NCBI RefSeq assembly: GCF_050789285.1
Contig: NZ_JBOUVX010000001.1
Location: 186,001-250,000, forward strand
Source of the DNA: CAVPWP01 sp050789285
GTDB lineage: Bacteria; Pseudomonadota; Alphaproteobacteria; Rhodobacterales; Rhodobacteraceae
DNA length: 64,000 bases
Direction of reading: 5' to 3'
Of the stretch, positions 16,206 through 24,895 are shown piece after piece. A program made the translations under genes and the position numbers. The notes beneath the pieces are model-generated. The model had not been told where the DNA came from. It did not search any database and worked only from the letters and a program-made list of their open reading frames with translations. The first letter of the stretch is position 1; each line of letters opens with the position of its first letter.

Positions 16206-17063
16206 TCAGCCGCGGACGTTACCTTCCAGCGCCTCGAGACTGCGCACCGCGGCCTCGAAATGCTGGGGATGTGTCTCGATCGCGTCGTTGAGCAACGCCT
16301 TGCCGGTCGTCACGTCGCCCTGCTTGATCGCCGACAGCGCAAGCGTGTGCAGAAGCTGCGCCTTTTCCGTCTGCGTCATCGGGATGATGGGCATGTCGTA
16401 CTTGCGCTGCGCCCCCCGCGCGAGGACGAGGTTGTTCTTGGTGGTGAAGACCGAGGGATCGTACCCGATCGATTCGGCAAAGAGCTTCTCGGCCTGGGCG
16501 AAATCGCCGCGCGACAGTTTCGAATAGCCCCAGTTGTTCAGCACGCCGCCGGGGCGGGTCGTCAGTCCCACGGCAATCTCGTAGAAGCTGTCGGCCTTCT
16601 GCCATTCCTTGTTGCTGTCGGCCACCATCGCCTCGAGGCGGTAGCGCTGGAAGGTCTCGAAGGTCGGTGGAATCTTGTCAAGCTGCGCCTCGGCCTCGTC
16701 CCAGTCGCCGTTGCGGATCAGTGCATCGGCATAACCCAGTCTGTCGTCGGGGGTGGCGTCGGGCATGCTCACCACGCGCTCCCAGGCCTGGGCGGCCTCG
16801 CGCGGGCGCTTGGCCCGGATCAGCGCCAGCGCAAGCCCGCGCTGAAGATCGATCCTGTCAGGCTGCTCGGTCGAAGCGCGGACGAAGTAGTTCACGGCCT
16901 CTTCCGGATCGGCGGCCTGAAGCATGACGTCGTTCAGCCCCGATTCGTCGATCACGTTGACCGCGTCGATCGCGCGTTCCACATCGGTGTCGGCGGACTT
17001 GTCGCATGCCGACAGCGCCACGGCGCTGCCAAGGCAGAGTGAAACGAAGATTGCGTGGCGCAT
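16206..17063 (-). CDS. tadD: TadD-like TPR lipoprotein
   Basis: 285 residues. The N-terminus MRHAIFVSLCLGSAVALSAC is a lipoprotein signal with lipobox LSAC. At least four TPR-like units can be picked out (AVNYFVRASTEQPDRIDLQ, AAQAWERVVSMPDATPDD, EAEAQLDKIPPTFETF, QAEKLFAESIGYDPSVF). TadD-type proteins are needed for Tad secretin assembly or localisation. A frame reaching 17267 would remove the signal peptide from the N-terminus and is rejected. It follows the second TPR lipoprotein after 34 bases and precedes tadV by 10 bases. Confidence 0.85.
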   Translation of the reverse strand: MRHAIFVSLCLGSAVALSACDKSADTDVERAIDAVNVIDESGLNDVMLQAADPEEAVNYFVRASTEQPDRIDLQRGLALALIRAKRPREAAQAWERVVSMPDATPDDRLGYADALIRNGDWDEAEAQLDKIPPTFETFQRYRLEAMVADSNKEWQKADSFYEIAVGLTTRPGGVLNNWGYSKLSRGDFAQAEKLFAESIGYDPSVFTTKNNLVLARGAQRKYDMPIIPMTQTEKAQLLHTLALSAIKQGDVTTGKALLNDAIETHPQHFEAAVRSLEALEGNVRG

Positions 17064-17097
17064 GTGCCTGCGTCCTTTTCCTGCTCGATCCCTTCGC

Positions 17098-17661
17098 TTA
17101 TGGCGTCGGCAGAAGCAGGAATTCTCCCGGTCCGCGGCGCACCAGTGCGAAGTTTGTATCTTGCTCAGGGTACTCGGGATTCTCGATTTTTGCGAGAGCA
17201 AGCCGAAGATTGTCCCGGATTTCGGCACTTTGGCCACTATCAAGCGCGAAGGCGGTGCGGAAGACACGGCTGGCTTCGCCGTATTCGCCCTTCTCCATCA
17301 GCACGACCCCAAGGTTGTTCCAGGCCGGCGCGAAGCGTTCGTCCTTCTCGATCGCCTGACGCAGAAGGTCCTCGGCCTGGCCCAGGCGCCCAAGCTTCAG
17401 GTTCGCCGACCCCACCGCGGACAGCACGTCGACGGTCATCCCCTGTTCGGCTGCGGCACGGGCGTAAGCGCGGATTGCCAGCTCGTACTCGCCCGCGGCC
17501 ATCAGGCGATGGCCCACGATCAGGCCGTCGACGCTTTCGCCGCGCGGGTCGATCCCGGAGGGCGCGAACGGGCCTGGCGCCGATGACGCAAAACCGCCTG
17601 CGGTATCGCAGGCGGCCAGCGCGAGCATCGCGATGAGCGGCCAAGGCCCGGGTCTTGCCAT
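17098..17661 (-). CDS. Second TPR lipoprotein of the Tad cluster
   Basis: 187 residues. MARPGPWPLIAMLALAAC is a lipoprotein signal (lipobox LAAC). TPR-like helices follow: ELAIRAYARAAAEQGM, QAEDLLRQAIEKDERFAPAWNNLG and EASRVFRTAFALDSGQ, then a short C-terminal tail FALVRRGPGEFLLLP. Two TPR lipoproteins in tandem (this and tadD) are common in alphaproteobacterial Tad loci. It starts 6 bases after the tadC stop, so it belongs to the same operon. The protein is probably anchored in the outer membrane and assists the secretin, by analogy. Confidence 0.82.
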   Translation of the reverse strand: MARPGPWPLIAMLALAACDTAGGFASSAPGPFAPSGIDPRGESVDGLIVGHRLMAAGEYELAIRAYARAAAEQGMTVDVLSAVGSANLKLGRLGQAEDLLRQAIEKDERFAPAWNNLGVVLMEKGEYGEASRVFRTAFALDSGQSAEIRDNLRLALAKIENPEYPEQDTNFALVRRGPGEFLLLPTP

Positions 17662-17667
17662 CTGCCC

Positions 17668-18645
17668 CTAGAAGTTCGCTGCCTTCAGCGTCTGGACAAT
17701 CTCGTACACCGACGGGCCGATCAGGATGATCAGAAGTGGCGGCACCGTCAGCATCATTGTGGCAAGGGTCATCTTCGTCGGCAAGGTGTTTGCCTTCTCT
17801 TCGGCCCGCATCACCCGCTTGTCCCGCATTTCCGACGCATAGACGCGCAGCGCCTCGGCGATCGAGGTGCCGAAGGCGGCCGACTGGATCATCACGGTCA
17901 CGAAGCTCGACACGTCGGTGACGCCGGCGCGTTCGGCCATGTCGCGAAGCACTTGCGTCTTGTCCTTGCCGGCCTTCATTTCCTGGCTGACGATCTCGAA
18001 CTCGTCGGCAAGTGCGGGGAAGCCTGGGCGGATCTCCTTCGAGACGCGGATGATCGCCTGGTCCATCGACTGCCCGGCCTCGACGCAGACCAGCATCATG
18101 TCAAGCGCGTCGGGAAAGCCGTTGGTGATGGCTTGCTGACGTTCGGCCTGACGGCGCGTCACCCAGTACTTCGGCGCCATGTAGCCGATCACCCCGGGCA
18201 GCAGCGCGGTCATGATCAGCGAACTGGTCGACGGATCGCCGGTCGCGCTTTTCAGCACGACAAGGGCAAGACCGAAGATCATCAGGCCGATGCCAAGCGC
18301 GAACTGGAGGAAATGGTAGGTCCGCACCGCGTCCTTCGAGCGGTAGCCGGCCTGAAGCAGCTTCAGCCGGACGGCCGAGTATTCCTTTTCGTCCTGCGGC
18401 TCGAGGAAGGTCGAGTACTTGTCGAGCTTGGCGTTCTTGGCGTTGGTCCGCAGCGCGGCCTTGCCGTCTTGGCGCGCGTTCCCGCCCTTGGCGGTCTCGC
18501 GCAGCTTGTCGAGGGGGTCCTTCTGCCGGCGCAACAGGGCCGGCAGGGTCAAGAGGATCAGCAGGACCCCAAGGATGCCCACCGCGATCAGCGGGCCGAA
18601 GGGGCCAAGGCTGCCGGTGAGAAACGCGTTGATGTTTTCGGGCAT
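17668..18645 (-). CDS. tadC: TadC inner-membrane platform protein
   Basis: 325 residues of the T2SS GspF/TadC superfamily. An N-terminal membrane segment (GPLIAVGILGVLLILLTLPA) is followed by a basic cytoplasmic linker, two more membrane segments (LQFALGIGLMIFGLALVV and IMTALLPGVIGYMAP), the T2SSF domain (ALDMMLVCVEAGQSMDQAI, and VTVMIQSAAFGTSIAEALRVYASEMRDKR) and a C-terminal membrane helix ending PSVYEIVQTLK. With TadB it forms the membrane base on which TadA acts. It lies 9 bases after tadB. Confidence 0.93.
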   Translation of the reverse strand: MPENINAFLTGSLGPFGPLIAVGILGVLLILLTLPALLRRQKDPLDKLRETAKGGNARQDGKAALRTNAKNAKLDKYSTFLEPQDEKEYSAVRLKLLQAGYRSKDAVRTYHFLQFALGIGLMIFGLALVVLKSATGDPSTSSLIMTALLPGVIGYMAPKYWVTRRQAERQQAITNGFPDALDMMLVCVEAGQSMDQAIIRVSKEIRPGFPALADEFEIVSQEMKAGKDKTQVLRDMAERAGVTDVSSFVTVMIQSAAFGTSIAEALRVYASEMRDKRVMRAEEKANTLPTKMTLATMMLTVPPLLIILIGPSVYEIVQTLKAANF

Positions 18646-18654
18646 GACCGTTCC

Positions 18655-19623
18655 TCAAACCTTGATGTTCACGAGATGCCGCATCACGAAGACGTTGGCG
18701 ACGAGGAAGGCGGCGACGACGAGGCAGGCCGGGATGAACAGGGCAGTCTCCTTGACGTCGTCGTAATAGTTGGGCTGGATCACGTTGATCCCGACCAGGG
18801 CGACGATCGGGAAGATCGACAGGAACATGCCTGACCACTTCGCTTCGGCGGTGATCGCCTTGACGCGGCGGAACAGCTTGAAGCGTGATCGGATCACCTT
18901 GGCCAGACCGTCGAGGATTTCGGCGAGGTTGCCGCCCGATGTCTGCTGGATCGTGACGGCGACCGCGAGGAAGCGCAGATCCTGCATGTCAAGCCGCTCG
19001 GCCATCGACTTCAGCGCGTCGCCGACGTCGCGGCCATAGGCGGCCTCGTCCGAGATGACGCCCATTTCGGTCGCCAGCGGGTCGGGGATTTCCTTGGCCA
19101 CGATTCCCAAAGCCGACGAGAACGGATGGCCCACGCGCAGGCTGCGCACCATCAGTTCCACCGCGTCCGGCAGTTGCTCCTCGATCATTCCAAGGCGCTT
19201 TTTCGCGGTGTTGCTGACCCAGATGAAGACCGCGCCCACGCCCATCGCCACGGCGACGATGATGCGCACGATCACGCCCGCGCCGGTGCCGAAGGTCAGG
19301 CCGATGAAGGCCACCACCGACAAGAGCACCATCATCAGCACAAGCTGTGTCGGCGTGAAGGCGATGTTGGCCTTCTGCGCCTTGTCCGCCAGCATCGCGT
19401 AAAGCGGGATCGACCGCGATTTCATGTGCTGGCTCATCTCCTTGCGGAGCTGTTCGAGCACCTGTTCGCGGCCCGCGCCCTTCTCGAGCATCTCGAGGCG
19501 GCGGTTCACCCGGCTGTTGAGGCTGATCGACTTGCCGAAGACCGTCAGGTAGATGCCCTGCACAAGCGCCAGGACCCCGACGAAGATCAGGCCGTAGATG
19601 ATCGGTTCGATGCTGATGACCAT
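18655..19623 (-). CDS. tadB: TadB inner-membrane platform protein
   Basis: 322 residues starting MVISIEPIIYGLIF. Further upstream codons to 19680 overlap tadA and are rejected. Membrane segments are seen at about residues 5-25, 95-130 (two), and two near the C-terminus. The T2SSF domain contains QLPDAVELMVRSLRVGHPFSSAL and VAVTIQQTSGGNLAEILDGLAKVIRSRF, the typical TadB sequence. It pairs with TadC in the pilus membrane platform. The start lies 5 bases after the tadA stop, so the genes are co-transcribed. Confidence 0.93.
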   Translation of the reverse strand: MVISIEPIIYGLIFVGVLALVQGIYLTVFGKSISLNSRVNRRLEMLEKGAGREQVLEQLRKEMSQHMKSRSIPLYAMLADKAQKANIAFTPTQLVLMMVLLSVVAFIGLTFGTGAGVIVRIIVAVAMGVGAVFIWVSNTAKKRLGMIEEQLPDAVELMVRSLRVGHPFSSALGIVAKEIPDPLATEMGVISDEAAYGRDVGDALKSMAERLDMQDLRFLAVAVTIQQTSGGNLAEILDGLAKVIRSRFKLFRRVKAITAEAKWSGMFLSIFPIVALVGINVIQPNYYDDVKETALFIPACLVVAAFLVANVFVMRHLVNIKV

Positions 19624-19628
19624 GGGGC

Positions 19629-21080
19629 CTACTCCGCTGCGAAGGGTTCGAAGATGCTTGCGGGAAGGTCGTAGCCCCACATGCGGAAACGTTCCGAGAA
19701 GTGGCTGCGCACCCCGGTGGCGGTGAAATGCCCGATGATCTTGTTGTCGGGCGTCAGGCCGACGCGCTGGTAGCGGAAGATCTCCTGCATCGAGATGACT
19801 TCGCCTTCCATCCCGGTGATCTCGGTGATCGAGACCATCCGGCGCGAGCCGTCCTGAAGGCGGCTGGCCTGGACGATCAGGTTGACGGCGCTGGCGATCT
19901 GGCTGCGCACGGCCTTGATCGGCATCTCGATGCCGGCCATGGCGATCATGTTTTCAAGGCGGCTGACGCCGTCGCGGGCCGAGTTCGCGTGGATCGTGGT
20001 CATCGATCCGTCGTGGCCCGTGTTCATGGCCTGAAGCATGTCGATGACTTCTTCGCCCCGGGTTTCGCCGACGATGATGCGGTCCGGGCGCATCCGCAGC
20101 GCGTTGCGCAGACAGTCACGCTGGGTGACGGCGCCCTTGCCCTCGACGTTCGGGGGTCGGCTTTCCATCCGGCCCACATGGGTCTGTTGCAGCTGAAGTT
20201 CCGCCGTATCCTCGATCGTCAGGATGCGTTCGGCATCGTCGATGAAGGACGACAGCGCGTTCAGCGTGGTCGTCTTGCCCGAACCCGTACCGCCGGAGAC
20301 GATGATGTTGAGCCGGGTGGCGACCGCGGCCTGAAGATAGGCGGCCATCTCTTCGGTGAAGGCGCCGAAGCTCACCAGGTCGTCGACGGCGAGCTTCTCC
20401 TTCTTGAATTTCCGGATCGAGACAAGGCTTCCGTCCACCGCGATCGGCGGCACCATGGCGTTGAAGCGCGACCCGTCGGCCAGACGGGCGTCGACATAGG
20501 GGTTCGATTCGTCGACCCGCCGGCCGACGGCGGACACGATCTTGTCGATGATGCGCAGCAGGTGACGCTCGTCCTTGAAGGTGATGTCGGTCAGCTGCAG
20601 CTTGCCCGCGCGTTCGACGAAGATCTGGCGCGGCCCGTTGACGAGGATATCGTTGACTGTGTCGTCCTTCAGCAACGGCTCGAGCGGGCCAAGGCCCGTC
20701 ACTTCGTCGAACAGCTCCTGGTTCAGGGCCGCGCGTTCGTCGCGGTTGAGAACGACGCCCATCTCTTCAAGGCGCTCGCCCGAGATCGCGATGATCTCGG
20801 CGCGCAGTTCCTGCTCGCTCGCCGTTTCCAGTGCCGACAGGTTGAGGTTGTCGAGAAGGGACTTGTGAAGCTCGACCTTGATCTCGGACAGCCGTTCCTT
20901 GCGCTTCTTCTCCTTGTCGACCGGGGCGGCCTGCGCCGCCACGGGGGCGGGCTTGCGCTGCACTGCGGTCGACCGCGATGCGGACGACGCGCCCGGCGCG
21001 GCCCCGCCGCCGCCCTGGATGGTCTTGAGTTCGGGTGCCTGCGGTTTGCCGTCACCTGACTTGCGATATTTCGAGAACAC
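19629..21080 (-). CDS. cpaF: Tad pilus assembly/secretion ATPase (TadA/CpaF)
   Basis: 483 residues. A low-complexity Pro/Ala/Lys stretch (about 20-65) precedes an N-terminal domain and the secretion ATPase core: LEPLLKDDTVNDILVNGP, Walker A IVSGGTGSGKTTTLNALSSF near residue 265, an Asp box ERILTIEDTAELQL, Walker B-like MRPDRIIVGETRGEEVIDML and a His box GHDGSMTTIHANSARDGVSRLE. It powers pilin assembly through the TadB/TadC platform. It starts 24 bases after the tadZ stop and is followed by tadB. Confidence 0.96.
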   Translation of the reverse strand: MFSKYRKSGDGKPQAPELKTIQGGGGAAPGASSASRSTAVQRKPAPVAAQAAPVDKEKKRKERLSEIKVELHKSLLDNLNLSALETASEQELRAEIIAISGERLEEMGVVLNRDERAALNQELFDEVTGLGPLEPLLKDDTVNDILVNGPRQIFVERAGKLQLTDITFKDERHLLRIIDKIVSAVGRRVDESNPYVDARLADGSRFNAMVPPIAVDGSLVSIRKFKKEKLAVDDLVSFGAFTEEMAAYLQAAVATRLNIIVSGGTGSGKTTTLNALSSFIDDAERILTIEDTAELQLQQTHVGRMESRPPNVEGKGAVTQRDCLRNALRMRPDRIIVGETRGEEVIDMLQAMNTGHDGSMTTIHANSARDGVSRLENMIAMAGIEMPIKAVRSQIASAVNLIVQASRLQDGSRRMVSITEITGMEGEVISMQEIFRYQRVGLTPDNKIIGHFTATGVRSHFSERFRMWGYDLPASIFEPFAAE

Positions 21081-21103
21081 GGCTTTGACCCCTTGGGACT
21101 GAT

Positions 21104-22354
21104 TCAGCCGCCCGCGGCCACGGACTGGTTGAGTTCGTGAACGGAGGTGGCGAGTTTGTGGATTTCCTTGCGAAGCGGATTTTTCGCGGCCATCTCGGCC
21201 AGTGGAAGACCGTGGTCGTTGGCCTGCACGACCTGGCGGCCGCCGTCGGGCATCTGCACCTCGACCTGGATGTCGAGGCTTTCGGCAAGCCGCTTGACGC
21301 GGCTCTTGCCGCTGAGGTCGGTGAATTTCGGCGCCCGATTCAGGACATAGCGCAGCTTTTGATAGGGCAGTTCGTCACCCTTCAGCGCGCGGATCATCCG
21401 CAGCGTGTTCTGCGCCGAGCGCAGGTCAAGCTCGAGCATGGCGAAATAGACGTGGGCGGAATGCAGCACCGTCTCGGTCCACATCACCACGGTGCTCGGC
21501 ATGTCGATCACTACGTAGTCGAAGTTCGATGCCGCCGTCGCGATCAGCCGTTGCACGTCTTCCTGCGAGATGAAGTCAAGTGGCAGAAGCTCGTTCGGGG
21601 CGGTCAGGACATGCAGCTTCTCGTTATAGGTCAGCAGCGCCTGCATGAAGGACTCGCTGTCCATCGAGGACGTGTCCTGCAGCAGTTCGAGCACCGCGTC
21701 CCGGCGCGGCAGGTCAAGATAGGTCGAGGCCGATCCGAACTGCAGGTCAAGGTCCAGAAGGCAGACGCGCGGCGGGTTGTCCTTGTCGATGTTGGCCAGT
21801 TCCCAGGCGAGGTTCACCGCGAAGGTCGTGGCGCCCACGCCGCCGGCAAGGCCGTGCACGGGCAGGACGACGCCGTCCTTGTCGCCAGTGGCCTTCAGCT
21901 TGTTGCGCATCTGGTCGGGAATGTCGCTTTCCGGCGGGCGCTTGGCGGCCTCGCGCATCCGCTCGATCGCGTCGTGAAGCGCGCCATCGGGAAGCGGGTA
22001 GGGCACGAATTCCTCTGCCCCGAGCTTGAGAAGCTGGTGCAGGGCGATCGGGCTGACGTCCTCGGCGATCAGGAGCACCTTGATCCCGCGCTGCGAGGCG
22101 GTCTTGATGATCTCGGCGATCGTCTCGATCTTGTCCTCGTCTTCAGAGTCCATCGCCACCGCGACGAATTCGAGCGTGTCGGCCTCGGCCTGGCGGAGAA
22201 AGACGTTCGCATCCTGGAAGGTCAGGTCCCCCCAGCTTTCGCCGCATTCGGTTTCCATGTCCTCGATCAGGAGGTCGAAATTCTGAACATCCCGGCTGAT
22301 CGTGCAGGCCACGATCGGTGCCGGTTCTGGCTGAAGTGCCGCTGTCCTCGTCAT
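21104..22354 (-). CDS. cpaE: Tad pilus localisation protein TadZ/CpaE (ParA/MinD-like)
   Basis: 416 residues. The N-terminal 150 or so residues form a receiver-like domain (LIEDMETECGESWGDL, IKVLLIAEDVSPIALHQLLKLGA). The rest is a MinD/ParA-type ATPase with LPVHGLAGGVGATTFAVNLA in place of a strict KGGVGKT box (the usual lysine is not seen), VCLLDLDLQFGSASTYLDLP and DYVVIDMPSTVVMWTE. CpaE/TadZ places the pilus at the pole or patch. MTRTAALQPEPAPI is chosen as start; the frame reaches 22462 but without support. Confidence 0.92.
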   Translation of the reverse strand: MTRTAALQPEPAPIVACTISRDVQNFDLLIEDMETECGESWGDLTFQDANVFLRQAEADTLEFVAVAMDSEDEDKIETIAEIIKTASQRGIKVLLIAEDVSPIALHQLLKLGAEEFVPYPLPDGALHDAIERMREAAKRPPESDIPDQMRNKLKATGDKDGVVLPVHGLAGGVGATTFAVNLAWELANIDKDNPPRVCLLDLDLQFGSASTYLDLPRRDAVLELLQDTSSMDSESFMQALLTYNEKLHVLTAPNELLPLDFISQEDVQRLIATAASNFDYVVIDMPSTVVMWTETVLHSAHVYFAMLELDLRSAQNTLRMIRALKGDELPYQKLRYVLNRAPKFTDLSGKSRVKRLAESLDIQVEVQMPDGGRQVVQANDHGLPLAEMAAKNPLRKEIHKLATSVHELNQSVAAGG

Positions 22355-22516
22355 AATACCTCTCGTCCTTCCGCGGGTGCCTGCGGCGGCGCGTTCTGCG
22401 GCCGCCTCCTCACCAGGGGGAGTCAAAATTCGCGCGCGGAGATTCGCGCACACCACTCCCACCCGATGAAGGTCGTGGGGAATGGTGGCGACATTGAGGC
22501 TAAAAAAACGTAATTA

Positions 22517-22531
22517 TTCGGAATTTCCGAA
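22517..22531. promoter_or_regulatory. Perfect 15-base dyad upstream of cpaE
   Basis: TTCGGAA-T-TTCCGAA is a perfect 7-bp inverted repeat with a one-base centre, in an AT-richer patch of the 258-base gap between the ompA-like stop and the cpaE start. It is about 165 bases upstream of cpaE. It has the look of a dimeric regulator's binding site, but the regulator is unknown. Confidence 0.4.
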
Positions 22532-22537
22532 CGATTT

Positions 22538-22564
22538 GGGCGGCCGTCGATCCGACGGCCGCCC
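22538..22564 (-). terminator. Strong 12-bp hairpin after the OmpA-like gene
   Basis: GGGCGGCCGTCG (22538-22549) pairs perfectly with CGACGGCCGCCC (22553-22564) around an ATC loop. It lies about 50 bases past the OmpA-like stop (22613) and before cpaE. On the minus strand it is followed by AAATCG, not a real T-run, so it may act as an attenuator, RNA-processing stop or 3'-end protector, not a full terminator. Confidence 0.5.
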
Positions 22565-22612
22565 ATTGTATTCTTGCTCCGTTTCCGCCCCGAGGAGAAC
22601 CCGGCGGGGGGA

Positions 22613-23263
22613 TCAGCCGCCGCCTGCGTCCGAGATCTGGGAGATGGTGGTCTCGTTGCTCGGCGGCGCCTCGGTCGCGCTGGCGACGTATTCGCGGTAG
22701 ATGATCCGCGCGTACTTCCCGTCCATCACCGTTGGATGGCGCTGGACGAAGCCGCTGACCTCGGTCACGGTCCGGCGGTTGCGCCGCTCGGGCTCGGGCG
22801 TGACGATCAGCGGTTGGGTCAGACCTTTCGACACCAGCGCCTCGAGCCGCGACCGGCTGATGCCCTGGCTGACCAGGTAGCTGACCACTGCCTCGGCGCG
22901 GCGCCGGCCGAGCGCTTCGTTGTAGGCGGCCGAGCCGACCAGGTCGGTGTGGCCATAGACGCGGAAGCGGACCTCGGGGAACTGCTTGATCCAGTCCGCC
23001 TGGCGGCGAAGGACCGCCCGGGCCTCATCGTCGAGCACGGCGCTGTCGAAGGCGAAGTTCACCATCGTCGGCACCTGTTCGGCGAAGCGCGCGTTCAGGT
23101 CGATGACCATCTGCCCGGTCTGCACCATGGTGTTGTTCATGGTCGGGTTGCCGAAGCCACCTTCGTCCACCCAGGACCCGGCCTCGGTTCCCCATTCCTC
23201 GCCGCAGGCGGCAAGGGAGAGGGCCGAAACGGTCGCGAAGACGATCTTTAGATTGGTCTTCAT
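22613..23263 (-). CDS. OmpA-family lipoprotein of the Tad cluster
   Basis: 216 residues. The start MKTNLKIVFATVSALSLAAC is a lipoprotein signal with lipobox LAAC; an ATG three codons upstream is possible. The C-terminal half has the OmpA peptidoglycan-binding motif: VNFAFDSAVLDDEARAVLRR, VRVYGHTDLVGSAAYNEALG-type sequence and RRRAEAVVSYLVSQGI. It probably anchors the secretin or outer-membrane part of the pilus to the cell wall. It begins 5 bases after the secretin stop, in one operon, and is followed by a strong hairpin. Confidence 0.87.
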   Translation of the reverse strand: MKTNLKIVFATVSALSLAACGEEWGTEAGSWVDEGGFGNPTMNNTMVQTGQMVIDLNARFAEQVPTMVNFAFDSAVLDDEARAVLRRQADWIKQFPEVRFRVYGHTDLVGSAAYNEALGRRRAEAVVSYLVSQGISRSRLEALVSKGLTQPLIVTPEPERRNRRTVTEVSGFVQRHPTVMDGKYARIIYREYVASATEAPPSNETTISQISDAGGG

Positions 23264-23268
23264 GGCTC

Positions 23269-24690
23269 TCACTCCATTACGTAGCCGAAGGACCCCGAGA
23301 AGTCCTGCCGGGCGACTTCGCCGGCCCCGCCCGAGAGGGACGATCCGGAAGCGGCGATGCGGCCGTTCAGGAACAGCTCGGACTCTGTCGGCGGACGCAC
23401 GCGGTCCGTCGGCAGTGCCAGCGCCTCGCCCCGGGTCGGGGACACCAGGTGCGCGGTCACGATGATCACGAGTTCGGACTGCTGGCGTTCATATTCGGCC
23501 GAACGGAACAGCGCGCCAAGAACCGGGATGTCCCCAAGCCAAGGCACCTGACCGGCAAGATCGAGGAAGTCGTCCTGCAACAGCCCCGCGATTGCGAAGC
23601 TTTCGCCGTCGCGCATCTCGACCGTGGTCTGGGTCTGCCGCACGCGGAAGGCGTTCACGCTGAAGCCTTCGTTCTGGACGGTCACGGTCGTGTCGATGCC
23701 CGACACGGCCGCGTCGAGTTGAAGGTTGATCGTGTCGTCGTTCAGCACCCGCGGCGTGAAGGTCAGCTGGACGCCGAAGGGCTTATATTCGATGCCGATC
23801 CCGTTGTCGCCGTCGACGACGGGAATGGGGTACTCGCCGCCCGCAAGGAACGAGGCCTGCTGACCGGACAGCGCCGTCAGGTTCGGCTCTGCCAGGGTGC
23901 GCGACATCCCCTTCGATTCAAGCGCTTCCAGCAGGACACTCAGCTGGAGGTCGCCGATGGGAAGGGTAAAGGCCATCTGGCCGGTCGCCTCGGCGTTCGG
24001 TCGCAACGCGGCCGAGTTCGGCGCGCCGATCGGGGTCAGCGGGACAAGCGACCCCGAGCCGGTGCCGATCGAGATGCCACCGTCGGTCCCCAGGCTGGTC
24101 AGCGTCAGACCCGACGACAACTGCTTGCGCACCGACCGCGCCATTTCGGCGAAGCGCACCTTCAGCATGACCTGCTGCGTGCCGCCCACGACCATCAGGT
24201 TCGACACCCGTTCGGGGGCATAGCGGTTGGCAAGGTCGATGGCCCGATCCAGAGCCTGGATGGACGAGACCGTTCCCGACAGCACGATGCCGTCGTTGGC
24301 GGTGCGAACCTCGATCGCCTCGCCCGGAAGGATCTGCTGCAGACGCTCCTTGAATTCGGCGACGTCGGGGGCGACCTGCACCTCGACGTTGGTGATAAGC
24401 CGCCCGTCGGGACCCAGAAGCGTCAGCGTGGTGCGCCCGGGGGCCTTTCCAAGCACGTAGATCGTGCGGTCGGACAGGGTCGAGATGTCGGCGATCGCGG
24501 CGTTCGCGATCGAGATTTCTGCGAAGGGAATGTCCGATTCCACCACAACCGCGCGGTTCATCGGAACGTTCAGACTGCTCGATGCCTCGCCCGTCATCAC
24601 CTGAATCGTCTGGGCGGAAGCGGTTGATACGCCAGTCATCGTTACGGCAAGCCCGAGTAGGGCCGCCTTAAGGAATATGTCGATTTTCAT
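23269..24690 (-). CDS. cpaC: Tad pilus secretin (RcpA/CpaC)
   Basis: 473 residues. MKIDIFLKAALLGLAVTM...ASAQ is a signal peptide. A pilus-formation N-terminal domain with SSSLNVPMNRAVVVESDIPFAEIS and a BON-like segment (LSGTVSSIQALDRAIDLANRY) precedes the secretin domain: VMLKVRFAEMARSVRKQL, LAEPNLTALSGQQASFLAGGEYPIPV and VPWLGDIPVLGALFRS, the classic secretin closing motif. It forms the outer-membrane channel for the pilus. An ATG at 24711 adds seven residues before the signal and is less likely, because a GGAGAGGCAGG sequence precedes 24690. Confidence 0.95.
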   Translation of the reverse strand: MKIDIFLKAALLGLAVTMTGVSTASAQTIQVMTGEASSSLNVPMNRAVVVESDIPFAEISIANAAIADISTLSDRTIYVLGKAPGRTTLTLLGPDGRLITNVEVQVAPDVAEFKERLQQILPGEAIEVRTANDGIVLSGTVSSIQALDRAIDLANRYAPERVSNLMVVGGTQQVMLKVRFAEMARSVRKQLSSGLTLTSLGTDGGISIGTGSGSLVPLTPIGAPNSAALRPNAEATGQMAFTLPIGDLQLSVLLEALESKGMSRTLAEPNLTALSGQQASFLAGGEYPIPVVDGDNGIGIEYKPFGVQLTFTPRVLNDDTINLQLDAAVSGIDTTVTVQNEGFSVNAFRVRQTQTTVEMRDGESFAIAGLLQDDFLDLAGQVPWLGDIPVLGALFRSAEYERQQSELVIIVTAHLVSPTRGEALALPTDRVRPPTESELFLNGRIAASGSSLSGGAGEVARQDFSGSFGYVME

Positions 24691-24810
24691 GTGACCTGCC
24701 TCTCCGATCACGCCTCAAGGGACGGGTCTTATGCCCGCATTGCCCCGGACGATGAGGCAGTTTGGCATTTATTTCAAGAATCAAGCGTTTGGCGGGGTCA
24801 CTTTATGTGG

Positions 24811-24843
24811 AAAACCCGCAACAGTCTGGAAGCTGTTGCGGGT
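24811..24843 (-). terminator. Intrinsic terminator between cpaB and the secretin gene
   Basis: A perfect 11-bp stem, ACCCGCAACAG (24814-24824) and CTGTTGCGGGT (24833-24843), with an 8-base loop. Read on minus it runs straight into TTTT (24814-24811). It lies about 50 bases past the cpaB stop and 120 before the secretin start, so transcription from the pilin side should be reduced here and the secretin may have its own promoter. Confidence 0.75.
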
Positions 24844-24895
24844 CGGACACGGTGCGACTCTATATGAAGTGTGCGCGAGCGCGCGCCACGTCGGA

